A stretch of DNA of 64,000 nt, taken from Bifidobacterium sp. ESL0769. GTDB lineage: Bacteria > Actinomycetota > Actinomycetes > Actinomycetales > Bifidobacteriaceae. The stretch lies in the NCBI RefSeq assembly GCF_029395495.1, contig NZ_CP113918.1:930001-994000 (forward strand). Direction: 5' to 3'. The notes under the pieces are model-generated. The model was not told the DNA's origin. It ran no database searches and saw only the letters and a program-made list of their open reading frames with translations. Below, in pieces: positions 45,833 through 55,735 of the stretch. A program made the translations under genes and the position numbers. Every line of letters starts with the position of its first letter. Within the stretch, counting starts at the first letter, position 1.

Positions 45833-47617
45833 CTAGATTCCCCACGTTGACCACACTGTCTCGTTCGCGTTTTCATAGACTTGTTCAAGCGCGATTTGGG
45901 CGGCATCTTTTGTCGTTTTGTTCGGGGCTTGTTGCTTCAGACGGTTCAGTGGGTCGATGGCAGACGAGGGGAGTTTTGCCAGATAACCTGTGTCAACCTC
46001 TTCGATGCTGCCGTTGAGATAGCCGTCCACATCGACGTTGGCGATGATGGCGTCGGGCTGGATGAAGGCGAAAACAAGCCAAAGCGCGAGAGTGCCGAAA
46101 AAAGCGATACGGAACCATTCAAAACGCGGTCGCAGCAGTTTCACCACGGTTACCACAAGCAGAAAAGCGATTGCCACCATGCCCCAGTAGGTAAGGATGC
46201 GCAGGCGCGTGAGGCCGTATTTGTGTACGTAAAGGTTCATGCGCCAAGCTGCGGAAACCAGCATCACTGCCGTCGAAGCGACGAGCACGAGTTCCAGCGT
46301 AAGCAGGGATATCGCGCGTTTCTGGTTTTTGCGGAAATAGGTGCAGGCCATCACGATGACAAGATTGATGGCTGTGACTCCGACAAGTTGGAAGAATCCT
46401 GCACGGGCATAGGCGGCGTAGCCGCCGAACCGTTTGAGCGTGTCGATCCCACCGAAAAGATACGAGGACTGAATGGCCACGAACACCAGATAGACCGCGT
46501 CGAGCATGGCGAGCATCGTGTTGAGCATCGAGGTGGAGACGGAGTGCTGGGTTGCATTCTCGCTATTAGCGGTCTTTTGGCGTGGGTGGCGCAAGGCGAA
46601 GAGCAGCGAGAAGGTGATTGGGATAACCATAATGAAACGAACGATGTCGAAAGCTCGAGGTCCGAGATCGATATGGAGAAAGTTTGCCAAAAGACGATTG
46701 ACGAGCCATTCGAAGTTTTCGTCAGCGGAGGAAAGTGCGGGAATCACCACGAACAGCACCGCGACCGCGCACATCGCGCCGATTGCAATGCTGCCTACCG
46801 TCCGGCCGCGTCCGTGCATCCACGATGAAGCGACCCGACCCAAAACCGACCAGTGACGGAACTGCTCGACGAAGAAGGTGCCGAGGCCGTGCAAGATTCC
46901 ACGAAAGCGGAACAATTCGTTGTCGTCCGCGCCGCTTAACAACAGAAACGTGAGCGGCAGCGCGATGGCGAGAGCGCAGGCATTGATGAGCCTGATCCAA
47001 GCGGCTTGGGAGAATGCGGGAACAAGCATGAGCGCAATCGTGCAGAACAGCAGAGCATATGAGGATTTCGGCATCTGCAGTTTCAGCCGTTTCGCTCCTT
47101 TGAGGACGTTTGTCTTTTTCGCCGCCTGCGTTCCTTGCTTTCGCCTCAACCACCAGGCGCAGCCAAGGAAGGCGAGCAGGCAGACGCTGAGTGCCGCGCC
47201 GCCGGTTAACGCGAAATATCCCGAAAACAGGACGGGTGAGACGCATACACACCAAAGCAGTGAAAGCCCCAATGCGCACAGCAGCGAGACTTTGTCGGCT
47301 TTGGTAAGCGGCGCAAGCGGAGCCTTGGCGGTTGCGGTCGTTGTGCCGGATCCCTGTGCTGCGGTGTTGGTTGGATTCATCGCTTGAGCTATTGACGGTT
47401 GCACTGCGGAGTTGGCGGAATAAGGGTTGGCATTAGGGCCGGTAATGTAAGGATTCGCGTTTGGGCCGGTCAGATATGGGTTCGAGTTGGGGCCGGTGGC
47501 TGGTTTGCTTGCGCTGTTCGGCTTGTTGGTTGTCTGGTTTGCCAGATTCGCGGAATTGACGGGTGCGGCGTTTTTGGCGGATTCAGGCTGATTTTGGGTA
47601 GAGTTGTCCTTATCCAT
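45833..47617 (-). CDS. Polytopic membrane protein, DUF4173-like
   Basis: 594 residues. The N-terminal 110 residues are soluble and low-complexity, with three copies of a GPNxNPYxTG/GPNANPY repeat, then about thirteen hydrophobic segments. The stretch FGGYAAYARAGFFQLVGVTAINLVIV is typical of DUF4173. Family function is unknown; members often sit near HTH and DUF2975 regulators, as here (next genes at 47697 and 47911 on the same strand). Confidence 0.75.
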   Translation of the reverse strand: MDKDNSTQNQPESAKNAAPVNSANLANQTTNKPNSASKPATGPNSNPYLTGPNANPYITGPNANPYSANSAVQPSIAQAMNPTNTAAQGSGTTTATAKAPLAPLTKADKVSLLCALGLSLLWCVCVSPVLFSGYFALTGGAALSVCLLAFLGCAWWLRRKQGTQAAKKTNVLKGAKRLKLQMPKSSYALLFCTIALMLVPAFSQAAWIRLINACALAIALPLTFLLLSGADDNELFRFRGILHGLGTFFVEQFRHWSVLGRVASSWMHGRGRTVGSIAIGAMCAVAVLFVVIPALSSADENFEWLVNRLLANFLHIDLGPRAFDIVRFIMVIPITFSLLFALRHPRQKTANSENATQHSVSTSMLNTMLAMLDAVYLVFVAIQSSYLFGGIDTLKRFGGYAAYARAGFFQLVGVTAINLVIVMACTYFRKNQKRAISLLTLELVLVASTAVMLVSAAWRMNLYVHKYGLTRLRILTYWGMVAIAFLLVVTVVKLLRPRFEWFRIAFFGTLALWLVFAFIQPDAIIANVDVDGYLNGSIEEVDTGYLAKLPSSAIDPLNRLKQQAPNKTTKDAAQIALEQVYENANETVWSTWGI

Positions 47618-47696
47618 GACTGACTTCCTTTTGAAATCGTGTGGTTATGGTTGTTGTGGAATCACTGCTTCGTGACGAAAAATATGGAAGGTTTGA

Positions 47697-47909
47697 CTAT
47701 TCCTCCGCTTCATAATGCAAAAGGTCAGCGGGTTGGCAATCCAGTTCGTGGCAGATGGCGGCCAAAGTCGTAAACCGCACCGCACGCGCCTTTCCGGTTT
47801 TGAGAATGGAAAGATTTGCCACCGTCACTCCTACGCGCTGGGAGAGTTCGGTGAGCGTCATACGTCGGTCGGCGAGGATGTCGTCCAGGGTTACCGTGAT
47901 ATGTCCCAT
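47697..47909 (-). CDS. Cro/CI-type helix-turn-helix regulator (YozG-like)
   Basis: 70 residues, the whole protein being an HTH_3 domain (VTLDDILADRRMTLTELSQR, VGVTVANLSILKTGKARAVR, TLAAICHELDCQPADLLHY). It starts one base after the stop of the DUF2975 gene, the common arrangement in which the small regulator controls the membrane protein gene. Confidence 0.9.
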   Translation of the reverse strand: MGHITVTLDDILADRRMTLTELSQRVGVTVANLSILKTGKARAVRFTTLAAICHELDCQPADLLHYEAEE

Positions 47910-47910
47910 G

Positions 47911-48456
47911 TCAGATCACCAGATCGTTTTCGTTTTTCAGCTCCGTCGCGGTGGCGGTCAGCGAGGCAAGAGCGGCGGACACCACCGCGAGCACAAGGCA
48001 GAAGAGAAACGCCATGCCCAGCCCGAGAATGACGAGCCGACGGCTGTTGGAGACGGCGACGAGGGAGACGATGAGCTCGACCAGCCACACCGTCGCGGAG
48101 ATGGTGAAGGCCATGGCGATTATCCGTATCCGGCGGACGTTGGTGGACGTGAAGGTTTCTTCATGTCCGATTGCCGAGAACAGTTTCCACGCGCATACGG
48201 CTACCACGGCCAAAGGTAACATCCCGATGGCGGTGAGAACGGCCGATCCCTGCTTGAGCTCATCGACCTTTTCCGCGGCTGGGATCACGATGATTGTCAG
48301 CGCCAGACACGCGGCGACTACGCAGGCGTCGGTGACTTCAAGCAGGATGGCAAGTGTGTGGTGCGACATGTGTGCACTGTGCCCGCTTTTGCTGTTTCCG
48401 GATTTTTGCGGCAGAGTCCGGGCGTTCGGGGTTTCTTTGGGTTGTTCGGATCCCAT
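47911..48456 (-). CDS. DUF2975-family membrane protein
   Basis: 181 residues: a Ser/Lys-rich cytoplasmic start followed by four membrane helices (about 36-58, 75-93, 113-133 and 142-168). The 4-TM layout plus the directly attached HTH regulator identifies DUF2975. The function is not established. GGAGACC precedes the ATG. Confidence 0.85.
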   Translation of the reverse strand: MGSEQPKETPNARTLPQKSGNSKSGHSAHMSHHTLAILLEVTDACVVAACLALTIIVIPAAEKVDELKQGSAVLTAIGMLPLAVVAVCAWKLFSAIGHEETFTSTNVRRIRIIAMAFTISATVWLVELIVSLVAVSNSRRLVILGLGMAFLFCLVLAVVSAALASLTATATELKNENDLVI

Positions 48457-48646
48457 ATGGTCTCCTTGACTGGCTGATTTCTTCCTGATTCCATATCATA
48501 ATCTTTTCATATTGTTTTTCGATAAAAGGCATATCGTTTTTCAATAAAGACACATTTGAATACAAAGCCACGAAATTGCCGATCCGAAGGAGGCGTTTCT
48601 CAACGATGGGTATGAAATGAGGCAAGAATAAAAATAAGGATATAGA

Positions 48647-48694
48647 AAAAGGGAACCTACTATCTCGCGTTAGGTGAGAAGGAGATTCCCTTTT
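48647..48694 (-). terminator. Terminator after catalase
   Basis: On the minus strand AAAAGGGAA pairs with TTCCCTTTT around a 30-base structured loop, and the T-rich tail continues (TTTTTCTATAT). It begins 36 bases after the catalase stop. Confidence 0.7.
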
Positions 48695-48730
48695 CAGGAG
48701 CATTTTCTATTGACTAGTTGATATTGATGT

Positions 48731-50185
48731 TCACTTGATATCGTCGAGATTCAGCCCGAGCGCCTCGGCGACACGGGTGCCGTAATCCGGGTCGGCCTGA
48801 TAGAACTGCTTGGTCTCGAGAATCTTGATTTCCTCGGCGTGTTCGCCTTCGACCTGACCCAGGTTGGAGGCGATGGTGGCGACCAGACGCTGCTTCTCTT
48901 CCTCGCTCAGCACGTTGTAGAGCGCACCGGCGGCACCGAAGTTGTCGGGCTCGTAGGCAGCATAGTTGCCGGTCTTGCCTTCGAGCTGGTCGCCGTGGTT
49001 GCGAGCGGAGGTGTCCTCTCTCGGGCCGTCGAAGCTGTTTGGCTCGTAGTCGACCGCGCCGTCCTGCGCATTGTTGGACATGAAACCGTCACGCTCGTAG
49101 TTGTGAACCTCGCCCAAGGGGCGGTTGACCTTGAGCTGCTCGTAGTTGGCGCCGAGGCGGTAGCGCGCGGCGTCCTTGTAGGCGAAGAGACGGCCCTGCA
49201 GCATCTTGTCGGGGGAGGGCTCGATGCCCGGCACGAAGTTGGCCGGCGCGAACGCGGACTCCTCGACGTCCTCGAAGTAGTTGTCGGGGTTGCGGTTCAG
49301 GGTGAACTCGCCGATCTCGATGAGCGGGTAGTCCTTGTGGGAGACGACCTTGGTGATGTCGAAGATGTCGTGCTTGTAGTTGAGACCCTCTTCGTAAGGC
49401 AGAATCTGCACGCAGACCTTCCATGACGGGTAGTTCTTGGACTCGATGGCGTCGAAGAGCTCGTGCAGCAGGTAGTCGGTGTCCTCGCTGGCGGCCTTGG
49501 CGGCGGTCTCCTCGCTCATGTTGACCACGCCCTGCTCGCTCATGAAGTGGTACTTGACCCAGAAGGCGGTGCCATCGGCGGTGACCCACTTGAAGGTGTG
49601 GCTGCCATAGCCGTTCATGGTGCGGTAGCTGGCCGGGTTGCCGCGGTCGCCCATCAGGTAGGTGACCTGGTGCACGGTCTCGGGGGAGTGCGCCCAGAAG
49701 TCCCACTGGCGGGTCGCGTTGCGCAGGTGGGTGCGCGGGTCGCGTTTCTGGGAGTGGATGAAGTCGGGGAACTTCAGCGGGTCTTGGATGAAGAAGGTCG
49801 GCGTGTTGTTGCCGACGATGTCGTAGTTGCCCTGCTGGGTATAGAAGCGCAGCGCGAAGCCGCGCACGTCACGTAGGGTGTCGGGGTAGCCGAGCTCGCC
49901 GGCCACCTGGGAGAAGCGCAGGAAGATCGGGGTTTCCTTGCCCTCGCCGTTGAAGACGTCGGCTTTCGTGTATTCGCTCATGTCCTTCGTCAGCTTGAAG
50001 GTGCCGTAGGCGCCTGCGCCCTTGGCGTGCACCACGCGCTCTGGGATGCGCTCGCGGTTGAAGTGCGCGAGCTTCTCGACCAGCTGGTAGTCCTGCAGCA
50101 GCACAGGTCCACGCACGCCGGCTGTCTGCGAATGGGTGTTGTCGGCCCAGGGCTGGCCGGATGCGTTGTTGAGATTGGCAGTCAA
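48731..50185 (-). CDS. katA: Monofunctional haem catalase
   Basis: About 484 residues. The distal His53 in RVVHAKGAGAYG, the Asn in VGNNTPTFF, and the proximal Tyr in RLFAYKDAARYRLG (near 336) are all present, so it should decompose hydrogen peroxide. The start is best read as TTG at 50185 (MTANLNNASGQPW), preceded by GAAGGAG; a longer frame to 50242 has no ribosome site. Catalase is rare in bifidobacteria. It is divergent from yaaA, another peroxide-stress gene. Confidence 0.95.
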   Translation of the reverse strand: MTANLNNASGQPWADNTHSQTAGVRGPVLLQDYQLVEKLAHFNRERIPERVVHAKGAGAYGTFKLTKDMSEYTKADVFNGEGKETPIFLRFSQVAGELGYPDTLRDVRGFALRFYTQQGNYDIVGNNTPTFFIQDPLKFPDFIHSQKRDPRTHLRNATRQWDFWAHSPETVHQVTYLMGDRGNPASYRTMNGYGSHTFKWVTADGTAFWVKYHFMSEQGVVNMSEETAAKAASEDTDYLLHELFDAIESKNYPSWKVCVQILPYEEGLNYKHDIFDITKVVSHKDYPLIEIGEFTLNRNPDNYFEDVEESAFAPANFVPGIEPSPDKMLQGRLFAYKDAARYRLGANYEQLKVNRPLGEVHNYERDGFMSNNAQDGAVDYEPNSFDGPREDTSARNHGDQLEGKTGNYAAYEPDNFGAAGALYNVLSEEEKQRLVATIASNLGQVEGEHAEEIKILETKQFYQADPDYGTRVAEALGLNLDDIK

Positions 50186-50328
50186 TGAAACTCCTTCTGT
50201 GTAAGTGTGTAAAAGAAGATAGCAATGCGGCCTTTGTCGCACAAGGGTTTTGTGATGTTTCTAACGCCGGGTTTTTCTGAACGCAGAGCTCGGTTATGTC
50301 GATTTTGCGGCTTGGCTAGACTGGGCGT

Positions 50329-51141
50329 ATGCATCTTCTCTTACCGCCGTCCGAAGGCAAGTCCGCACCGAGCAAAGGGCCGGCGTTTGATTTGGATGAA
50401 CTCTCATTTCCGGAATTCAACGATGCCAGAGAAACGGTTTTGTCGACGTTGATTGAAGTGTCGAATCGTGAGGATGCGGCGAAAATCCTGAAAGTAGGAG
50501 CAAAAGGCGCGCAAGAGATCGTTGCCCAGCGCGACATTCTTTCCGCACCCTGTGCACCGGCCCGTGAGGTCTATACAGGCGTGCTGTATGAAGCGGCGCA
50601 GTTGCGCAAAGATGATGACGTGTTGATTTTCTCAGGCCTGTTCGGTGTGACCAAAGGTGAGGATTTGATACCTGCCTATCGCCTTTCGATGAACGTATCG
50701 CTTCCCGGCATCGGCCCGCTGAAATCGTTCTGGCGCAAGCAATTTGCGGGCTGGAGCCCCAATAGTGACTTTACCGGAGATTCAAAGATTTCCTGCCAAA
50801 CAAAAAATAATAATATGGTCGGAGATACGAAAGTCCAAGAATCGTCGGTACCCGGCTTCGTACGCGACGCTGACGTCACGGTCGACTTGCGTTCCGAACT
50901 TTATCGTGTCACCAAGCCGGCTTTGTCAAACGATAATGGCGCGTGGTGGGACGTTCGTATCGCCAATTCCCAAAACAAAACCATCTCCCACATGGCCAAG
51001 CACTACCGAGGTCTGCTCACTCGGGCCCTGCTTGATGCTCCGAACGGATCTGTAGACGAGACCGCCCGCACCCTTGGCACAGTCAGCATCGAGAGTATCG
51101 GCAATATTCGCCATCTGACGTTGGTGCCTGCTGGCCTCTGA
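50329..51141 (+). CDS. yaaA: Peroxide-stress protein YaaA
   Basis: 270 residues. The family start LLLPPSEGKS, the middle GLFGVTKGEDLIPAYRLSM and the C-terminal SHMAKHYRGLLTRALL are clear. YaaA limits free iron during peroxide stress and so reduces Fenton damage. An insertion (FTGDSKISCQTKNNN) of about 20 residues is extra. Divergent placement beside catalase gives a small oxidative-stress locus. Confidence 0.92.
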   Translation: MHLLLPPSEGKSAPSKGPAFDLDELSFPEFNDARETVLSTLIEVSNREDAAKILKVGAKGAQEIVAQRDILSAPCAPAREVYTGVLYEAAQLRKDDDVLIFSGLFGVTKGEDLIPAYRLSMNVSLPGIGPLKSFWRKQFAGWSPNSDFTGDSKISCQTKNNNMVGDTKVQESSVPGFVRDADVTVDLRSELYRVTKPALSNDNGAWWDVRIANSQNKTISHMAKHYRGLLTRALLDAPNGSVDETARTLGTVSIESIGNIRHLTLVPAGL

Positions 51142-51404
51142 AACGCGGTTTGTGCTGTGTCTTGCTTGGTGCGACCGGGCATTTATCGGAGAAATCGGCG
51201 AAATATGTTTGCAATGACATTTGTCAGCAGGGAACGGTTGCTGTCTGCTTAAGGTGCATCGATAGACGGATTTTTGGGAGATATTATAAAAATTAAGAAA
51301 TTTGTCATCTTTGATAACGATGTTGTGTAAGATGTGGAGATGCTATTGCCGCCGTTTATGAGGCTAAGGCATGCCGCTGTTTACAATCGAAAAGAAGAAA
51401 AAAT

Positions 51405-52841
51405 ATGGCTAATGATGACAATATGAACGACGACGAATTGAGGTCGCAGCAAGATTCGGAACGTTCGACTTCCAATGATGGGATGAATCAGCAGGCTCCG
51501 CAAGGTTCCGGAATGAATCCCGTTTCCAGCGGGGCTGCTGCGGGTGCAGCAAATCCTGTTTCAGACGCAGCAGCCTCAACTTCCAATGTCAATCCTGCTG
51601 TAGGCGCTGCTCCGACGCCGAACGGTCAGCCTATGCAGCCGCCGCAGCCGAGCAACGGGCAGAACGCCAACTTCGTCCAGCAGGGGGCCGGTTCCTATGC
51701 CGGACAGCCCGGAGCGACGAACCCGAACCAGCCCATGCCACAGTATCCGCAGTCGGGCCCGTACGCTCAGAACGCTCCCATGCAGGGCCAGCCACAAGCC
51801 GGGCAATATCCGGCCCAGCCGGCTGCCGGTCAGTATCAAGCTCAGCAAATGCCCAACAACGGTAATGTTCCTTTTTCAAATAGCGCTTTCCCTGCTCCTT
51901 CCCAAACGCAGCAGAATTGGCAGCAGGGAGCTCAGAACCCTGGTGCCCCTGGAGCCGTGAACGGTATGGCCATGCCGAACGGTGTGAACGGTGCTCCTGG
52001 TGCCGTGCCCAAGAAAAGCAACAAAGCGGTTATCGCCATCGTCACCGCAGTCGTCGTTATTGTGGTTGTCGTAGCCGTTGTCCTCGGTTTGGACGTCGCC
52101 GGGGTAATCGGTGGCCCGAAGGAGAAGGATTACAAGGCAGCCCAGGACGAGATCGCCATCATGGATCATAATCTGACAGCGATGACCACCGATTTCGTCA
52201 CCAATTCTCTTGAAGCCAGTACGGATGGGATGAAGGACGCGGGCACCACCCAGTTCAATGCCGACAAGAAGAAATTCGAACAGGCCAATGCCGATTTCAA
52301 GAACCTGAAGGTCATGAAAGACGAGAAGGTCAAGAGCGCGTATGATGTCTATGCTCCCAAAGCCGCAGGGTTCGACTCGTATATGGACGACCTGTTCAAG
52401 GGAATGAAGAGCCTTTCGGACATCAAGCAGTCCTGCACCAACCCGACGGGTGGCAGCACGGTCGGCAACGATTTCTACCACCAGTACGACACGTTCTTCT
52501 CTCAGTGCTCGGCCAAGATCCAGTCGGAGGGCAAGATCTCCAACAAGCCGGTCGCTAATTTCGTGCAGAGCCTGCAGGATTACCTGAACAAGAAGAACGC
52601 CATTTTGAAGCAGATGGAGGCCATGGGCGACCCGAACGCAATGAAGTCGAACAGCCAGATCGACCAGCTCAATGCATTGGTCGACCAGTTCAACAATATT
52701 CCGACTCCCACGGATGATGCCGCGACCTTCCAGCAAGCGGTGACGAAAGATGTTTCGAAGACCGATCCGACCAGGAGCTTGAAAAACCTCCAAACTGTTG
52801 TCAACGATGGTGCGAGGGCCAAGAAGGGTTCTCTGCTCTAG
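51405..52841 (+). CDS. Single-TM protein with long Gln/Pro-rich cytoplasmic region
   Basis: 478 residues. Residues 1-200 are low-complexity (Gln, Pro, Asn, Ala, with PQSGPYAQNAP and AGQYPAQPAAGQYQ-type repeats), residues about 208-232 form a Val/Ile-rich membrane helix (AVIAIVTAVVVIVVVVAVV), and the remaining 245 residues are a helical extracytoplasmic domain with two Cys. No family was recognised. The protein at 53818 has the same layout (disordered start, one TM helix, helical exterior), so the two may be related. Confidence 0.6.
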   Translation: MANDDNMNDDELRSQQDSERSTSNDGMNQQAPQGSGMNPVSSGAAAGAANPVSDAAASTSNVNPAVGAAPTPNGQPMQPPQPSNGQNANFVQQGAGSYAGQPGATNPNQPMPQYPQSGPYAQNAPMQGQPQAGQYPAQPAAGQYQAQQMPNNGNVPFSNSAFPAPSQTQQNWQQGAQNPGAPGAVNGMAMPNGVNGAPGAVPKKSNKAVIAIVTAVVVIVVVVAVVLGLDVAGVIGGPKEKDYKAAQDEIAIMDHNLTAMTTDFVTNSLEASTDGMKDAGTTQFNADKKKFEQANADFKNLKVMKDEKVKSAYDVYAPKAAGFDSYMDDLFKGMKSLSDIKQSCTNPTGGSTVGNDFYHQYDTFFSQCSAKIQSEGKISNKPVANFVQSLQDYLNKKNAILKQMEAMGDPNAMKSNSQIDQLNALVDQFNNIPTPTDDAATFQQAVTKDVSKTDPTRSLKNLQTVVNDGARAKKGSLL

Positions 52842-53155
52842 CGTAAAGGGATGGATTTCGTCCTTGACGTTCACGTTGTGTAAACGTCGGCGTGGATGTG
52901 AATGCCATCTTTCTGTAATGCAATATCAGATGCCGGCAGTTATCCGATTTTGACCATTAGCTAAGGTCGGATAACGGTCGGCATCTCGCTAAACGAGCCG
53001 GCTCAAGTTTTAGAACATATTTGCCTCGCGATTATCGGACTCGTGCGCATGTCGTCGTTCCGTTTCATAATTAAACGGAAATCATCGTGCTGAACGGTTT
53101 CAATCAACGTTGATAGCCGATTTCGCGTACGATAGTCGCAATCAAAGGATGAGCA
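52842..53155. other. Intergenic region before cdd
   Basis: 314 bases. It holds the large hairpin at 52928-52986 and otherwise no gene that I can support. The promoter of cdd must lie in its second half. Confidence 0.5.
52928..52986. terminator. Long hairpin downstream of the 51405 gene
   Basis: AGATGCCGGCAGTTATCCGA pairs imperfectly with TCGGATAACGGTCGGCATCT (two or three unpaired positions) around a 19-base loop. There is no T-run; it may be a terminator or a structured RNA segment. Confidence 0.6.
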
Positions 53156-53590
53156 ATGGCAGATCAGAAAATAGACAAGAAGCAATTGATTGAAAAGGCG
53201 TTTGATGTTCAGCAGCGCGCTTACACCCCGTATTCGCATTTCAGGGTGGGTGCCGCGTTGCTTTGCGCGGACGGGAAGATCTACCAGGGGTGCAACATCG
53301 AGAACGCCGGCCTGACCGCCACGAATTGCGCGGAACGAACGGCGTTCTTCAAGGCGATTTCCGAGGGTGAGAGGAAGTTCACCGCCATCGCGATCGTCGG
53401 CAATCCGGAAGGTGTGGAAGCCACGGAGCGCACCTATTGCTCACCTTGCGGCGTGTGCAGGCAGGTGATGGCGGAATTCTGTGATTTGAAAACGTTCGAC
53501 ATCATCATGGCGAAGAGCGCAGACGACTACATCGAGAATACGCTGGACGAGGTTCTGCCGCTTGCCTTCACTGGTGCCAATCTGGACTAG
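53156..53590 (+). CDS. cdd: Cytidine deaminase
   Basis: 144 residues. The zinc and catalytic motifs are present: NCAERTAFF (Cys-Ala-Glu) and SPCGVCRQVM (Pro-Cys-x-x-Cys). It deaminates cytidine and deoxycytidine to uridines in pyrimidine salvage. The N-terminus YTPYSHFRVGAALLC is the usual one. It stands alone between two single-TM protein genes. Confidence 0.96.
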   Translation: MADQKIDKKQLIEKAFDVQQRAYTPYSHFRVGAALLCADGKIYQGCNIENAGLTATNCAERTAFFKAISEGERKFTAIAIVGNPEGVEATERTYCSPCGVCRQVMAEFCDLKTFDIIMAKSADDYIENTLDEVLPLAFTGANLD

Positions 53591-53643
53591 TCTATATCGC
53601 TTTTGAACTAGTGCCTCTGTGGTATGCACTGGTTTTTCTTTGT

Positions 53644-53678
53644 CCCCGTTTGCGAACAATATGCGTTCGCAGGCGGGG
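53644..53678 (+). terminator. Terminator after cdd
   Basis: CCCCGTTTGCGAAC pairs with GTTCGCAGGCGGGG (two G-U pairs) around a 7-base loop, 54 bases after the cdd stop. Confidence 0.8.
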
Positions 53679-53817
53679 ATTATGTGTTTCGGCAACGTTT
53701 ATTGTCGTTGTGATGTTGGATTCGCTGGGTATATTATGTTTGGGTAGGAGAGATTTGCTTTTATGATAATTTACGAGAAGAGACGGCAGGCTGTCGAAAT
53801 CCGGGGAAGGCTTGAAT

Positions 53818-55629
53818 ATGGCAAAAAACGATGCTCAGAAACCGTTTGATCAAGCGGAACAACTTCCATTCGATCACAACGATTACATCGATCAGGTTGC
53901 TGATGCCGAACCATGGCAGGACGTCAACTCAGGCGTCTCACCTTCCAGCAGAACCGCCGAGTCTCGATACCGTACGCAACAGGCCAAGACTGGCGAAGTA
54001 GCCGCCGATTCGGCTGCACAACCTTTCTCGGGTCAGGACTACATCGTCAAGGCGGAACCACGGAACCGTCATTCGGCCAGCGCGAAAAGTGATACGAAAA
54101 GCGGGCACGGTTTCGCTCTGGTTCTCGGCGTGCTTCTGGTGATTGTCGTCATCATAGCGCAAAGCTTCAGCCACCGAGGTGATGATGGCCATGCAAAACT
54201 CTCGCCTTTCGATAAAACCAAAATAGCTATTCAAGACGATCATGTTCATATCACCGACAATCTGTCGAGCCTGACCCTGAACGATAAGGTAAGTGATGAG
54301 GACATCAACAAGCTCAAGTCGCTCGTCGCCAAAACCGACAGGGACAATGCGAAGTTCGCGGCCTTTGATTCCATGAAAAGCCCCGAGGTGAAGATTCAGC
54401 TTGAACGCTATGCCAAGATCACCGATGCCGAAAAGGCGATTGTGAACGGCTATATCGATAACGCGAAGACCGTTTCGTCGGCTAACAAAGCCTGTACTTT
54501 CTGGGATTACGTGGAGGACGAACAATCGAATATCGACCATTACCGAACCCAGATGGCCACGTGCAGAGCCAAGATGAAACCGCTTGCGGCGTCGAGCGAT
54601 CCGGCGACGAAAACGTTCGTCGGCTCCGTCAGTGCTGTGTTGGACACCAGTGAACAGGCCGTCAACAAGATTGCCGCCATCGGCACCGACAAAGAATATG
54701 ACAAAGCGACCTTGAAGCAGGTCCAGAAGCTCAACAAAAGCATCGACGTTTCAGACAAGATGTTGGATTATTTCTCGGATTACGGCAAGAACTTGACCAA
54801 GGAATGCGAGGCGCTGCATGTGGACTGGGCCTTTGACCGTTCCTATCTGACGGCTGAGACGGTCAACGATGCGAAGGATGAGGCCGACAATGCGAAGGAG
54901 GCATTCGTTTCGGCGTATGGAAAGTCCCTTGGCACTAAAGACCAGAAGCAAGTCGGCGACGCCTTGAGCAAGGTCGTCAGAGGATGGTATTACATGGTCG
55001 GCGTTGCCATGAACTGCAATTCCAGCGGTTTCGGCAATTTGGAAAGCGATGATATCGACGATATCAACAATGCCGTCAACTTGGCCGACCAAGCCAATCA
55101 ACAGTTCGTCAATCTGCTCCCCACCTACAATGAAGAAGACAACAAGTGGATCAACGATTATCTGAAGGCCTATAAGAAAGACAAGGTGCAGATCCAGCAA
55201 TATTCGAAGACGCTGCTCGCGGTTTCCGATGCCAGTGTCGTATGCGTCAAAGTCCCCCTGCCCGACAACTATGACCCGACATATTCGGCTTATACCAATG
55301 GCATCACCACGTGCAAAACTACGTTGAAGCCGCTTAAAGACAGCAATAAAGACGACAAATACATGCAGAAATTGGTTGCCGATTTGAATGCCAATTTCAA
55401 TGCCAATCTACGTATCATAGACAAAATGAAAGCTTTGGGATCTCCTGATGAGGCAATGGCCAAGCACAAAGGCGAATATGATAAGTTGAACCATCAGCTG
55501 ATGTACGACCAAGAAGGCAAGCGCGACAGGATATTCCACACTTACAAACAGCACTTCGACGATTTGCGCGAGAACTCCCATGCGACACTGGCCCTCTGGA
55601 GATTCGAACAGGGTGAAAAGCAGAAATGA
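53818..55629 (+). CDS. Single-TM protein with large helical exterior domain
   Basis: About 603 residues. An approximately 95-residue polar start, one membrane helix (about 100-118, FALVLGVLLVIVVIIAQS) and a roughly 480-residue helical outer domain with six Cys, several spaced as pairs (AAC/CTFWDY, MATCRAKM, ECEALH, MNCNSS, VVCVKV, TTCKTT). GGGGAAGG precedes ATG 53818. No family recognised. The build resembles the protein at 51405, and both flank cdd. Confidence 0.6.
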   Translation: MAKNDAQKPFDQAEQLPFDHNDYIDQVADAEPWQDVNSGVSPSSRTAESRYRTQQAKTGEVAADSAAQPFSGQDYIVKAEPRNRHSASAKSDTKSGHGFALVLGVLLVIVVIIAQSFSHRGDDGHAKLSPFDKTKIAIQDDHVHITDNLSSLTLNDKVSDEDINKLKSLVAKTDRDNAKFAAFDSMKSPEVKIQLERYAKITDAEKAIVNGYIDNAKTVSSANKACTFWDYVEDEQSNIDHYRTQMATCRAKMKPLAASSDPATKTFVGSVSAVLDTSEQAVNKIAAIGTDKEYDKATLKQVQKLNKSIDVSDKMLDYFSDYGKNLTKECEALHVDWAFDRSYLTAETVNDAKDEADNAKEAFVSAYGKSLGTKDQKQVGDALSKVVRGWYYMVGVAMNCNSSGFGNLESDDIDDINNAVNLADQANQQFVNLLPTYNEEDNKWINDYLKAYKKDKVQIQQYSKTLLAVSDASVVCVKVPLPDNYDPTYSAYTNGITTCKTTLKPLKDSNKDDKYMQKLVADLNANFNANLRIIDKMKALGSPDEAMAKHKGEYDKLNHQLMYDQEGKRDRIFHTYKQHFDDLRENSHATLALWRFEQGEKQK

Positions 55630-55735
55630 CGCGGCTGGTGCGGCTGGTGCTGTTCTGCACTGCTGGTGTCGGTCGACGCTGTCGGCGTCATCCGGTGCGT
55701 TAGGTGTGTAGGGGAGTTCCACTAAAATTTTCACT

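Noticed and set aside
53652..53671. GCGAAC ... GTTCGC as a LexA box after cdd
   Set aside because: The half-sites are 7 bases apart rather than 4 and form the top of a terminator stem.
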